Positions 52,805-61,808 of a stretch of DNA of 64,000 nucleotides are shown here, in pieces. Source of the DNA: an uncultured Amylibacter sp. (GTDB lineage Bacteria; Pseudomonadota; Alphaproteobacteria; Rhodobacterales; Rhodobacteraceae); contig OY365738.1 of assembly GCA_959347345.1 (NCBI GenBank), forward strand, positions 372,001-436,000, given 5' to 3'. Both the position numbers and the translations under genes were made by a program. Each line of letters starts with the position of its first letter. Within the stretch, counting starts at the first letter, position 1. Below the pieces are notes generated by a model, which ran no database searches, was not told the DNA's origin, and saw nothing but the letters and a program-made list of their open reading frames with translations.

Positions 52805-53355
52805 TTGTTAGTTATTAGTTATTAGTTGTTAGTTATTAGTTGTTAGTTATTAGTTGTTAGTGGGATTAGCCCTTCGGGTCTTCGTCATAACTTCGTTATG
52901 CCGACCAGCTCCATGCGATGGCGTGGTCTTTTGCGCGTAGTCTCTTACGCTCTTTGAGCGTAAGCAGACGTGGCGCAAAAGCCCTTGGGTTTCAAGACTA
53001 TAGATTCGTCATAAATTTACTATCTGGAATAACAAGACGTTAGATTGGATTATTTGCAAAGAATACTTGGGAATTGGTGATAGGTTTGCTCTAAATTTAT
53101 TTAGGCTGTGCCTAGATGCTTGGATAGGCTTTAGCCAAAAATCACCCGTCCAGCTCTCCGCAGGAGGGGTGGGCGGGTGGGCAACCGAACGCAGTGAGGG
53201 CGCAACAAAAAAGCTCTGCTCTTAACACCTAATAACCAATCATTCATAATTATTTAGCCCTTGCGGGTCTTCGTCATTTCTTCGAAATGCCGACCAGTCA
53301 AGAAGTGGCTGAACTAACAACTAATAACTAATAACTAATAACTAACAACTAACAA
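52805..53355. repeat. Intergenic mosaic (no gene)
   Basis: Phased TAGTTAT/TAGTTGT heptads (to 52862); CATAAC-TTC-GTTATG at 52886-52900; a hairpin with an unusually different tip CTTACGCTC-TTT-GAGCGTAAG (about 52945-52966); the AT-rich module; the GGAGGGGTGGGCGG module; CATTTC-TTC-GAAATG at 53275-53289; heptads up to the rlmE stop. Two copies of the same CAT hairpin with different paired arms lie within 400 bp. Confidence 0.87.
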
Positions 53356-54075
53356 CTATCCAACAAACCCCATCGCCACCAGATACTTCTCTGAACTATC
53401 CGCCCGCGAAGCCGCAGGTTTCACATTCATCACCTTACGAAACCTCTGTTTTAATACCTGCAATAACCCAGCCTCCGCCCCGCCCGCCAAAACCTTTGCC
53501 ACGAAAACTCCGTCCTTCTTTAACACATCAAACGCGAAATACGCCGCCACTTCGCACAGGTTCATTATCCGCAAATGGTCGGTTTGTTTATGCCCGCAAC
53601 TGGGCGCGGCCATATCGGATAACACAACATCCGCCGAGCCCCCTAACCAGCCCTTCACCTTATCATCCGCGCCGTCATCCAGAAAATCCAGCTTATAGAC
53701 CGAAACCCCCGATATCGGCTCTACATCCTGTAAATCAACGCCAATCACTCGCCCAACCGCGCCCGCTCCACCAACAGAATTCACCCGAGCCGCCGCCACC
53801 TGAGACCACCCGCCAGGCGCACAGCCCAAATCCACCACCGCCGCACCTTTGAATAAAAACCGAAACCTATCGTCCAGTTCGCTTATTTTAAACGCCGCCC
53901 GCCCGCGATAACCCTCTGCATTCGCGCGGATAACATAGGGGTCATTTAACTGCCGTTCCAGCCATAATTTGGACGATAATTTACGCCCACGAGCGGTTTT
54001 CACCCGCACATGCAAATCGCGCATTCCTCGCCCAGACGGACCGCGAGAACCATTGTTTTTCCCACTAATAGCCAT
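53356..54075 (-). CDS. rlmE: 23S rRNA 2'-O-methyltransferase (U2552)
   Basis: 239 residues. Rossmann methyltransferase of the FtsJ/RrmJ family. [14 protein letters not shown] and [16 protein letters not shown] precede the SAM motif [45 protein letters not shown] and [11 protein letters not shown] complete the K-D-K-E-type catalytic set. The usual start region is present. It begins 3 bp after the ppx/gppA gene, the conserved neighbour in alphaproteobacteria. Stop codon opens a heptad array. Confidence 0.95.
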   Translation of the reverse strand: MAISGKNNGSRGPSGRGMRDLHVRVKTARGRKLSSKLWLERQLNDPYVIRANAEGYRGRAAFKISELDDRFRFLFKGAAVVDLGCAPGGWSQVAAARVNSVGGAGAVGRVIGVDLQDVEPISGVSVYKLDFLDDGADDKVKGWLGGSADVVLSDMAAPSCGHKQTDHLRIMNLCEVAAYFAFDVLKKDGVFVAKVLAGGAEAGLLQVLKQRFRKVMNVKPAASRADSSEKYLVAMGFVG

Positions 54076-54078
54076 AAT

Positions 54079-55299
54079 CTACGCCCAACTTATACTATTC
54101 AAATTCAAATCGTTCAAACACCCCGCGTGCGCCATTTGCGAATACAACAAACCCTCACGCAAACCCCTATCAGCGATAGTCAAAACCTCAGTCGGCCACG
54201 CCCGCAATATCGCTTGCAAAATCGCCGCGCCCGACATAATCAAATCGCGCCGATTGCGCCCGATACACGGCTCTGCATGCCGCCCCATAGTCCCCAGCAA
54301 TAAATACCTGCTAATCTCTGCATCCACCTGCCCCGCCGTCATATCCTGCCCATCCACCATACTGCGATTATAGCGAGGCAGACGCAAATGCGTGGAGGCA
54401 ATAGTCGTCACCGTCCCCGAAGTGCCAATAATCTGGAAATTATCAGGCACCCCGCCATTAACCATCTGTTCTGCGGCAAAATCCTCTATACTTTCCTCAA
54501 AAAACCACGACATCAGGGCGTAGCGGTCTTTATCCACGCGAACATCCATATATTGGTCACGCAGAGTCATAATCCCCAAAGGCACGGAAATCCAATCAAC
54601 CACGCGAATCCCGTCTTGGGAAATCGCACCGACTCCATCGGCCAAATCCGCATCCAACCGCATTAACGCTTGACGGCGGTTTTCGGGTGGCACGGCAGAG
54701 CAATCTATCCAAATCAATTCGGTTGACCCACCGCCTATATCCACGATTAACGCCTGTTCGGTGGTGACTTTTAGATGCGCGGCGCAGCCTATCGCTGCCA
54801 GCCGAGCCTCCTGCTCTGGTGAGACAATTTCCAACTTCAGCCCCGTTTGCGCGTCAATCTGCGCGACAAACTCCTGCCCGTTCTTTGCCATCCGCGCGGG
54901 GGCGGTGGTTATCATCCGCGTATGCTGAACTTTGTGATAGCTTAATTTGGTGGCGCAAACCTGCAAAGCCTCGACCGCTCGCACAATCGCTTTTTCTGAT
55001 AAAACGCCGGTTTTTTCCAACCCCGACCCCAGATAGATAATCTTTGAAAACGCATCCAGCACGTCAAAGCCAGACACGTTCGGGCGCGCTATCAGCATTC
55101 TGCAACTGTTCGTGCCAACATCCAAGGCGGCAAACAAAGGCGCGTCCTTATCCACAGGCATGGGCAAACCCGCAGGCGACATCACCGCCCTATGCCCGAA
55201 AGAGCCGACCGTCCGCCGATAATCCACTCCGCTTTTTATTCCATGGTACGCGCCCGAATAGGCGTGTCCCCCTGATTTAACAGTCGTTTTTCCCGTCAT
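54079..55299 (-). CDS. Ppx/GppA family phosphatase
   Basis: 406 residues from the ATG at 55299; a TTG 11 codons upstream is less likely. Sugar kinase/Hsp70-fold phosphatase of exopolyphosphate or pppGpp. FAALDVGTNSCRMLIARP is phosphate loop 1 and ALIVDIGGGSTELIWI phosphate loop 2; IGTSGTVTTIAS is a third family segment. The first ~60 residues are a Gly/Lys-rich extension without homology I can name. Forms an operon with rlmE. Confidence 0.92.
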   Translation of the reverse strand: MTGKTTVKSGGHAYSGAYHGIKSGVDYRRTVGSFGHRAVMSPAGLPMPVDKDAPLFAALDVGTNSCRMLIARPNVSGFDVLDAFSKIIYLGSGLEKTGVLSEKAIVRAVEALQVCATKLSYHKVQHTRMITTAPARMAKNGQEFVAQIDAQTGLKLEIVSPEQEARLAAIGCAAHLKVTTEQALIVDIGGGSTELIWIDCSAVPPENRRQALMRLDADLADGVGAISQDGIRVVDWISVPLGIMTLRDQYMDVRVDKDRYALMSWFFEESIEDFAAEQMVNGGVPDNFQIIGTSGTVTTIASTHLRLPRYNRSMVDGQDMTAGQVDAEISRYLLLGTMGRHAEPCIGRNRRDLIMSGAAILQAILRAWPTEVLTIADRGLREGLLYSQMAHAGCLNDLNLNSISWA

Positions 55300-55591
55300 T
55301 TTATGCTCTTGTTTTATATTTGTGGTTATCAAACCCTTGCGGCTAGATTAGGTTGCAATGGCGCGGTTGGCAAGCACTAACACCCCCCTATTGGCAATTA
55401 ATAACGGATAATTTAGATTAAATGCAAAACTTTTGTATTTAAGTCGCTTATTTGTCAATTAAAGGCGAAAAACGACCTTGATTTTGTGAATAAAAGAGTA
55501 TTGGGTTGAAAAATGAATAATCCCTTAACGATTTCTTAACGACCCCCCTTAAATCCCCCCCTTAAATCCCCCCTTTCAGAAAGCCCCTGCC
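55300..55591. other. AT-rich gap with a C-tract repeat
   Basis: Divergent region between ppx/gppA and the folate cluster, so it should hold promoters for both. Near 55540-55580 there are three CCCCCC(C)TTAAAT units. It has no heptads or hairpin modules and is one of the few larger gaps free of them. No gene seen. Confidence 0.6.
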
Positions 55592-55891
55592 ATGCCCCAA
55601 GTTACTATAGTTTATTGGCGCGATATCCCCGCCCAAGTCATCGTTGGCGCGGGTCGCCGTGCCTCCAAAATCCAACTGCCAGAGCGGTTTGAACAATCCA
55701 TTGACCGATGCGCTATGAAAGTCGGGGCGAAAGACCCTGACGCGTATTTGGCAGAATGGCGCAAGGTTGCCACGGGTGAGCGGGAGGGCGACGCGGACGC
55801 GATTGCGCGCGAGGTTGCCACAGATTTGGAAACCACCTTTGATACCGATAAAATCAAGGCGTTAATCGCCAATGACGGGTGGGAGGCATGA
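55592..55891 (+). CDS. Small 'virulence factor' domain protein
   Basis: 99 residues. VTIVYWRDIPAQVIVGAGRR then KIQLPERFEQSIDRCAMKVG matches the short Virulence_fact family; the name is historical and no virulence function follows. Its stop overlaps the MTHFR start (ATGA). Established context: in alphaproteobacteria this gene commonly precedes an MTHFR and a methyl-THF methyltransferase, as here. Confidence 0.87.
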   Translation: MPQVTIVYWRDIPAQVIVGAGRRASKIQLPERFEQSIDRCAMKVGAKDPDAYLAEWRKVATGEREGDADAIAREVATDLETTFDTDKIKALIANDGWEA

Positions 55892-56826
55892 CTATGTTTG
55901 ATTCATTACGGGGCAAATTTGGCGGCAAACCCGACCCCACTGGTTTAAACTCTGCTGGGCAGGATTTCCTCGGCGGGTATTCCATCGAAGTCATGCCCCG
56001 CACCACTGCCAAAATTGACGACTTTCGGGCATTATTTCCCAAAGGTACGCGGGTTTATGTCGCCCATATTGAAGGCACTCCGATTGACGATATGGTTGCG
56101 ACTGCTCGCCGAATTGCCCAGCAGGGCTTTGATGTTATGCCCCATTTCCCCGCGCGAATCATTAAAAACGAATCGGTTCTGGCGGATTGGATTAACCGTT
56201 ATCAGGGCGAGGCTGATGTGAAACAAGCCCTAGTACTAGCGGGCGGAGTGCGCGTCCCGCATGGGGATTATGATTGCTCTATGCAGCTTTTGGAAACGGG
56301 GTTGTTTGATAAGGCGGGCTTTACCCATTTGCATGTGGCGGGGCATCCAGAGGGTAATGTGGATATTGACCCCCGCGGTGGTGATAGCCGTGTCATGGAG
56401 GCTCTGGGCTGGAAACATGCCTTTGCCCAGCGCACGGATGCGCGGGTGGCTTTGGCTACGCAATTTTGCTTTGAATCCGCGCCTGTGATTAAGTGGGTGA
56501 ATGGTTTGGCAGGGCGAGGCATTGATTTGCCCGTGCATATTGGCATTGCGGGGCCGGCGAAATTGCAAACGATGATAAAGTTTGCGATGGCATGTGGGGT
56601 TGGGCCTTCGTTGCGAGTTTTGCAAAAGCGGGCGAAGGATGTAAATAAGTTGTTATTACCGTTTGAGCCAACTGGGATTATCGGTGAATTGGCGGATTAC
56701 AAGGCGGCGCATCCTGCGTTTGGGATAGAGCAGGTTCATTTTTTCCCCTTGGGTGGGATTAAGACGAACGCTGATTGGGTTATGAAATATGGGGGCGAGT
56801 CTGTAAGACCTGCTAGCGGGGGTTAA
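55888..56826 (+). CDS. Methylenetetrahydrofolate reductase family protein
   Basis: 312 residues from the ATG at 55888 that overlaps the preceding stop. FAD-binding TIM barrel; YSIEVMPRTTAKIDDF carries the conserved Glu, then VYVAHIEGTPIDDM, FDVMPHFPARII, ALVLAGG and FTHLHVAGHPEGN; the last resembles the VAGYPEGH motif of MetF. It moves one-carbon units between methylene- and methyl-THF. The paired methyltransferase gene is 1.36 kb downstream, past an inserted Mrr gene. Confidence 0.9.
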   Translation: MTMFDSLRGKFGGKPDPTGLNSAGQDFLGGYSIEVMPRTTAKIDDFRALFPKGTRVYVAHIEGTPIDDMVATARRIAQQGFDVMPHFPARIIKNESVLADWINRYQGEADVKQALVLAGGVRVPHGDYDCSMQLLETGLFDKAGFTHLHVAGHPEGNVDIDPRGGDSRVMEALGWKHAFAQRTDARVALATQFCFESAPVIKWVNGLAGRGIDLPVHIGIAGPAKLQTMIKFAMACGVGPSLRVLQKRAKDVNKLLLPFEPTGIIGELADYKAAHPAFGIEQVHFFPLGGIKTNADWVMKYGGESVRPASGG

Positions 56827-56829
56827 GGT

Positions 56830-58185
56830 ATGGCAGACAGAAGACTTAGAAGACGATCCGCCATTTATTCTAACGTAGTACTGGCAATCATCCAAGCCCT
56901 AAAGAAACTTGACGGAAAGGGAAAAAACCGTGACGTTAATGAACTTGTATTTGAATACATCCAGCAGGAGAAAACGAGTGAAGGAGAACAATCTCAACGC
57001 ATTTCCGATGAAGAGCAAAAAAAAATAAAAACTTACTTAGGTTGGACACGCACTTATCTAATAATGAGCGGTGATTTGAAACGCCTGTCACGGGGGCTTT
57101 ATGAACTAACAGAGGCGGGCTACAAAATTAGCACTTTAGACGATGCTACAAGTGCACTCAGACGATATGATATTGCGCGGGTAGAAAAAATCTCCAAAAA
57201 AATATCTATTTCAAATGAACTACCCAAGCAGGATCAAGAACCAACTCCATCAAAAAAGCGAAATTTTGTAATAAGCCCCGATGCCGCCCCTAGCATCCCC
57301 GGAATAATGCTTGCAACTATTATTGCAATCAAAGAACTTGGTGGGTCGGGACATATTTACCAAATCATTGCCTGCGTGATTAAAAACGAGGGAATGTCCG
57401 AAGAAGAGCGATCTTGCCCCTTGATAGCCAACGGCAATCGCCCCAAATTAGATTATTATTTAAGCTGGACACGCACCTATCTAAAAATAAGTGGTGATTT
57501 AGAGAGTGTTACATACGGCACTTGGGCTTTGACAGATGCAGGGCATCAAATTAATAATTTACAAGATGCTGAAGCTGCCTATGGAAAATATATAGCACGA
57601 CTAGCACAAAGGAACAGCAAAAAAGAAGAAGAAGAAGAAAAAGCTAATAATGACGCAGAATTAACTGTTATTGGTGAGAAAATTGCCCCTGATGATAAAG
57701 CATGGAGAGTCACTTTATTGGGATATTTAAGAGTAATGGAACCCGATGCTTTTGAATATCTTTCTAAACTCATATTGTGCAAGGCTGGTTTTAAAAACGT
57801 TGAAGTCACTGGTGGGGTGGCTGATGGTGGTGTTGACGGAGTTGGTTTTTTGCATGAAAATCTACTTTCTCGTAAAATTTATTTTCAATGCAAACGCTGG
57901 ACAAAAAACATTGGTTCGCCTCAAATTAGAAATTTTCGCGGAGCTTTGGATGGCAGAGTCAATCAAGGTTTATTTATTGCGACTAGCCGTTTTACAGCCC
58001 CAGCAATAAAAGAAGCTATACGCGACGGCGCAATTTTAATTGATTTAATTGATGAAAAAAAACTTTGCGATTTACTTAAAGAACATAAACTAGGTGTTGA
58101 AACATCGCTCGACGGACAAACAACAACCTCAGACCCAAACTACTTTACAAACTTAACCCCCAACCCCCAACAACAAGGAACCTAA
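56830..58185 (+). CDS. Mrr-type restriction endonuclease with duplicated N-terminal domain
   Basis: 451 residues. Two copies of a winged-helix Mrr_N-like domain (about 10-110 and 155-250), recognisable by GWTRTYLIMSGDLKRLSRGL and LSWTRTYLKISGDLESVTYG, then a charged Lys/Glu linker (260-275). The Mrr catalytic domain (295-420) has GGVDGVGF with Asp 336 and YFQCKRW with Gln 353 and Lys 355. Family: cuts modified DNA. Gene is clearly AT-richer than the two folate genes that flank it at only 3 bp on each side, so it was dropped into the operon without breaking it. Confidence 0.9.
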   Translation: MADRRLRRRSAIYSNVVLAIIQALKKLDGKGKNRDVNELVFEYIQQEKTSEGEQSQRISDEEQKKIKTYLGWTRTYLIMSGDLKRLSRGLYELTEAGYKISTLDDATSALRRYDIARVEKISKKISISNELPKQDQEPTPSKKRNFVISPDAAPSIPGIMLATIIAIKELGGSGHIYQIIACVIKNEGMSEEERSCPLIANGNRPKLDYYLSWTRTYLKISGDLESVTYGTWALTDAGHQINNLQDAEAAYGKYIARLAQRNSKKEEEEEKANNDAELTVIGEKIAPDDKAWRVTLLGYLRVMEPDAFEYLSKLILCKAGFKNVEVTGGVADGGVDGVGFLHENLLSRKIYFQCKRWTKNIGSPQIRNFRGALDGRVNQGLFIATSRFTAPAIKEAIRDGAILIDLIDEKKLCDLLKEHKLGVETSLDGQTTTSDPNYFTNLTPNPQQQGT

Positions 58186-58188
58186 AAA

Positions 58189-59247
58189 ATGACCCGCACA
58201 ATAGTCGAAAGCAAAACAAAAACCACCATCATAGGCTTTGACCAGCCCTTCTGCGTGATTGGCGAGCGAATAAACCCAACAGGGCGCAAAATCCTCGCCG
58301 CCGAATTGGAGGCAGGGGACTTCTCCACCGTAGAAAAAGACGCTCTGGCACAGGCGGCCGCAGGCGCGGGCATGCTGGACGTGAACGCGGGCGTGGTCTA
58401 TAATTCCAACCCGAACCCGAACGAAACCGAACCACCTTTGATGATAAAAGTCTTGGAACTCGTCCAAAAACTGGTGGATTTGCCGTTGTGTATTGACAGC
58501 TCTGTCCCCGCCGCGCTGGAGGCAGGATTGTCCGTGTGCGAAGGTCGCCCGTTGCTGAATTCCGTAACGGGGGAGGAGGACAGATTGGAAGCAATCCTGC
58601 CCTTGGTGAAGAAATACAACGTCCCCGTGGTCGCCATTTCCAACGACGATAGCGGTATTTCCGAAGACCCAGAGGTACGCTTTCAGGTCGCGAAGAAAAT
58701 CGTGCAACGGGCAGCCGATTTCGGTATCCCCCCGCATGACATAGTCGTTGACCCACTGGTTATGCCCATAGGTGCTATGGGTACGGCGGGCTTGCAAGTG
58801 TTTGCACTGGTGGAAAAACTGCGCCGTGAATTGGGGGTGAATACGACTTGTGGAGCCTCCAACATCTCATTCGGGTTGCCGAATCGGCACGGGATTAACA
58901 ATGCGTTCCTGCCCATGGCGATTGCGGCGGGGATGACCAGTGCGATTATGAACCCGATTGCCCTGCCAGTGCCTGCGAAAAAGATTGCTGAAAAACGGGC
59001 GGTTTTGGCGGCGGCAGGGGTGATGATACCAGAAGAGATGGATGATGAGATGTTTTGTGCATTGATGGGAATGGGCTCCACAAAGGCGACCTCGGGTAGT
59101 GAGATGATGGCGATTCGTGCGGCCAATTTCCTGACGAACCATGACCCGCATGGTGCCGCGTGGATACGCGCGAATAAGGTGCAAAATACCGATGGCAGTG
59201 TCGCGGAAGGTCGGGCAAGACGGGCTGGTGGGCGTGGGAAACGTTAG
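58189..59247 (+). CDS. Methyltetrahydrofolate methyltransferase (pterin-binding, corrinoid-type)
   Basis: 352 residues; the AAGGAAC site lies inside the end of the Mrr gene. Pterin-binding TIM barrel: FCVIGERINPTGRKILAAEL, then MLDVNAGVV, LCIDSSVPAALEAGL and IVDPLVMPIGAMGTAG are the MeTr/dihydropteroate-synthase-like motifs. It transfers methyl from methyl-THF to a corrinoid protein or in reverse. With MTHFR and the small virulence-factor protein it forms a C1 module; cobB suggests the host can make corrin. The TAG stop begins eight phased heptads. Confidence 0.9.
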   Translation: MTRTIVESKTKTTIIGFDQPFCVIGERINPTGRKILAAELEAGDFSTVEKDALAQAAAGAGMLDVNAGVVYNSNPNPNETEPPLMIKVLELVQKLVDLPLCIDSSVPAALEAGLSVCEGRPLLNSVTGEEDRLEAILPLVKKYNVPVVAISNDDSGISEDPEVRFQVAKKIVQRAADFGIPPHDIVVDPLVMPIGAMGTAGLQVFALVEKLRRELGVNTTCGASNISFGLPNRHGINNAFLPMAIAAGMTSAIMNPIALPVPAKKIAEKRAVLAAAGVMIPEEMDDEMFCALMGMGSTKATSGSEMMAIRAANFLTNHDPHGAAWIRANKVQNTDGSVAEGRARRAGGRGKR

Positions 59248-59752
59248 TTGTTAGTTATTAGTTGTTAGTTGTTAGTTATTAGTTATTAGTTGTTAGTTGT
59301 TAGTGGTTTTAGCTCTTGCGGGTCTTCGTAATCGCTTGCGCGATACCGACCAGCGTGGTCTTTTGTGCGTAGCCCTCACGATGTGAGGGCATGCCAAAAG
59401 CCCTTTGGTTATAAGATGCTAGTGATTCTATAAATTTACTATCTGGAATAACAAGACGATAGAGTGGATTATTTGTTTAGAATACTTGGGAATTGGTGAT
59501 AGGTTTGCTCTAGATTTATTTAGACTATATACAAGACGCTGAGCCAAACCCCAGCCAAAAAATAGCTCGTCCAGCTCTCCGCAGGAGGGGCGGGCGGGCG
59601 GGCGACATTTCGAAGTGGCTGGCCACGAGGAAATGGCGCAAACAAAAAACCTCTATCCCCAACTCCTAATAACAAACCCCAATTCCTAATAACCAATAAC
59701 TAATAACCAATAACTAATAACTAACAACTAATAACTAACAACTAAAAAACGC
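59248..59752. repeat. Intergenic mosaic (no gene)
   Basis: Phased heptads to about 59304; an ATCGC-TTGC-GCGAT hairpin in the CAT-type module position (about 59331-59345); GTAG followed by CCCTCAC-GAT-GTGAGGG at 59373-59389; the AT-rich module; a GGAGGGGCGGGCGG module; ACTAATA heptads to 59745. No gene. Confidence 0.86.
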
Positions 59753-59780
59753 TTGACTTATCCCCACAATACCCTAAACT
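59753..59780 (+). promoter_or_regulatory. Sigma-70-like promoter for infA operon
   Basis: TTGACT (59753-59758), 16 bp, TAAACT (59775-59780), 28 bp before the infA start. The heptad array ends immediately upstream. Confidence 0.55.
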
Positions 59781-59808
59781 ACCCCAAACCCACAAAAACG
59801 GAGCCCCC

Positions 59809-60027
59809 ATGGCCAAAGAAGAACCGCTAGAATTTGACGGCATAGTCATTGAATTATTGCCAAACGCTACCTTTCGGGTAAAGCTAGACAACGACCACGA
59901 AATCATCGCCATCATGGCGGGCAAAATGCGCAAAAACCGCATCCGAGTCCTCGCGGGCGATAAGGTGCAAATCCAAATGACCCCATACGACCTGTCCAAA
60001 GGTCGCATCAATTACCGCTATAAATAA
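59809..60027 (+). CDS. infA: Translation initiation factor IF-1
   Basis: 72 residues, normal size. [40 protein letters not shown] and [10 protein letters not shown] are the S1-like fold of IF-1. It binds the 30S A site with IF-3. First gene of infA-maf-RNase E/G; maf starts 2 bp after the stop. Confidence 0.98.
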   Translation: MAKEEPLEFDGIVIELLPNATFRVKLDNDHEIIAIMAGKMRKNRIRVLAGDKVQIQMTPYDLSKGRINYRYK

Positions 60028-60029
60028 CG

Positions 60030-60611
60030 ATGCAACTGGTTCTAGGCTCTGCCAGCGCGCGCCGATTAGAATTGCTGGGGTTGCTCGGCGTAACCCCTTG
60101 CCGCGTCACTCCCCCCGATATTGATGAGACCCCAAAACGCGGCGAAACCCCGTTGGAATACGTCCGCCGTATGGCGTTGGAAAAGGCGGGGTGTTTTGCG
60201 CCCGCACCCGCAGAAATCGTTTTATGCGCCGATACGATAGTGTCCGTCGGGCAGCGAATCCTCGGCAAACCTGCGGATGCGGTCGTGGCGCAAGCGTATT
60301 TGTCGTTATTATCTGGTCGCCGTCATCGCGTTATCACCGCTCTGGTTGTGAAAACTGATACACGGGTTTGGCGGGCGGATGCGTTGACCGCCGTGCGGTT
60401 CAAACGGTTATCCGTGCAGGAAATGGCGGATTATATCGCCACGAATGAATGGCAGGGCAAGGCGGGGGGCTATGCTATCCAAGGGTGTGCGGGCGCGTTT
60501 ATCCCCGCGATTAATGGCTCTTATTCCAATGTCATGGGCTTGCCTATGGATAAAACGGCGGGGCTGTTGCGCTCGGCTGGGTATAAGTTTGCGCCAAAGG
60601 CCGCGTTATGA
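60030..60611 (+). CDS. maf: Maf-family nucleoside triphosphate pyrophosphatase
   Basis: 193 residues. LVLGSASARRLELLGLLGV (substrate loop), then CADTIVSVGQRILGKP and YAIQGCAGAFIPAINGSYSN are typical Maf motifs. It removes non-canonical or excess NTPs. Overlaps the following RNase gene by 4 bp (ATGA). Confidence 0.95.
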   Translation: MQLVLGSASARRLELLGLLGVTPCRVTPPDIDETPKRGETPLEYVRRMALEKAGCFAPAPAEIVLCADTIVSVGQRILGKPADAVVAQAYLSLLSGRRHRVITALVVKTDTRVWRADALTAVRFKRLSVQEMADYIATNEWQGKAGGYAIQGCAGAFIPAINGSYSNVMGLPMDKTAGLLRSAGYKFAPKAAL

Positions 60612-61642
60612 AAAAGGGTGCGTTCATAGCTTTTGATACCTTCAATTCGCGTGGGTGCGCGGCGATGTTATATGACGGGTTGCTGGTGGATTTGCTGATG
60701 GATGCGGGCGAAAACTCTGGAGGCGCGGGTGAGGTCGTGCCAGAGGCTATTTATTTCGCCCAAGCAGGGCGCGATTTACCCCGCCAAAAAGCTATGATGG
60801 TGGATTTGGGCGCGGGCGCGACTGGGTTTTTGAAATACAAAACCCCGCCGATTGAGCGCGCGTTTTTAGTGCAAGTGAAAACTCATGTAGGCGAGGGCAA
60901 AGCCGCCCCCGTCAGGGAATCCCCTTTATTAAAAGGGCGATATGTTATATTAGTTCTTGGCGAATCGGGTGCGGTAAATGTATCCAAAGCGATTGACCCA
61001 GACCGCCGTGACGCGTTAAAAACAGCGGTTGCGGACGCCGCGGGCGATGCTTCGATAATCCTACGCACTGCCTGTCAGGATGGTTCATTGGCGGATATTA
61101 TCGCCGAGGTACGCGATATGGTTATATTGGCGGCGGATATTCGGGCGCGATGTGCGGGCGGGGGCTCGGGCGGGGGCATAGCCGTGGGATTAGTCCATGC
61201 CGCACCCTCTGCCCGCACCTTGGCGTTGCGCGATTGGGGCGATGTGCCGATTATAGACGAGGCTGGCTGTTTTGAGCGATTGGGCGTTGCCGACCAGATA
61301 GAATCGCTGGACTCCCCCATCGCTGGATTGCCGAACGGGGCGCGTATGGTGATAGAATCAACCTCCGCTCTGGTCGCCGTGGATGTGGATACGGGCGGGG
61401 ATTTCGGCGGAGACGCGGGGGCGCGGGCGAATTTTGCCTGCGCTGGGGATTTGCCTCGCCAGTTGCGGTTGCGCGGGTTGGGCGGGCAGATTGTCATTGA
61501 CCCCGCGCCTATGCCAAAACGCGATCGGACGCGGTTTGAGATGATTTTAAGGAAGGCTTTGACAGGAGATGATGTGCCGACAGAGATGGTTGGTTGGACG
61601 AAGCTAGGGCATTATGAGTTGCAGAGGAAACGCTCTCGCTAG
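60608..61642 (+). CDS. RNase E/G family ribonuclease, short form
   Basis: 344 residues, shorter than RNase G (about 490), as is usual for the protein in this alphaproteobacterial operon. It has an S1-like N-terminal part (VGEGKAAPVRESPLLKGRYV), then ALVAVDVDTGG and RQLRLRGLGGQIVIDPAPM. Their Asp residues match the two catalytic metal-binding Asp of RNase E. The Zn-link and C-terminal scaffold are missing. Presumed role in RNA turnover. Stop codon opens a phased heptad array. Confidence 0.9.
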   Translation: MKKGAFIAFDTFNSRGCAAMLYDGLLVDLLMDAGENSGGAGEVVPEAIYFAQAGRDLPRQKAMMVDLGAGATGFLKYKTPPIERAFLVQVKTHVGEGKAAPVRESPLLKGRYVILVLGESGAVNVSKAIDPDRRDALKTAVADAAGDASIILRTACQDGSLADIIAEVRDMVILAADIRARCAGGGSGGGIAVGLVHAAPSARTLALRDWGDVPIIDEAGCFERLGVADQIESLDSPIAGLPNGARMVIESTSALVAVDVDTGGDFGGDAGARANFACAGDLPRQLRLRGLGGQIVIDPAPMPKRDRTRFEMILRKALTGDDVPTEMVGWTKLGHYELQRKRSR

Positions 61643-61808
61643 TTATTAGTTGTTAGTTATTAGTTATTAGTGGGGTTATGTTTGGCAAAGTTTTCCCTAG
61701 ATTAACGAACGCCTAATTCAATACCTAAAAATAACTCACCCTAGTTATTTTAGATAACGGATAACAAAAATAGCCAATAACTAACAACTAATAACTAACA
61801 ACTAACAA
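61643..61808. repeat. Heptads and AT-rich spacer
   Basis: TAGTTAT array from the RNase stop, a fragment of the TATGTTTGGCAAAG module, AT-rich DNA, then AACTAAC heptads leading to the stop of the convergent gene. Confidence 0.8.
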
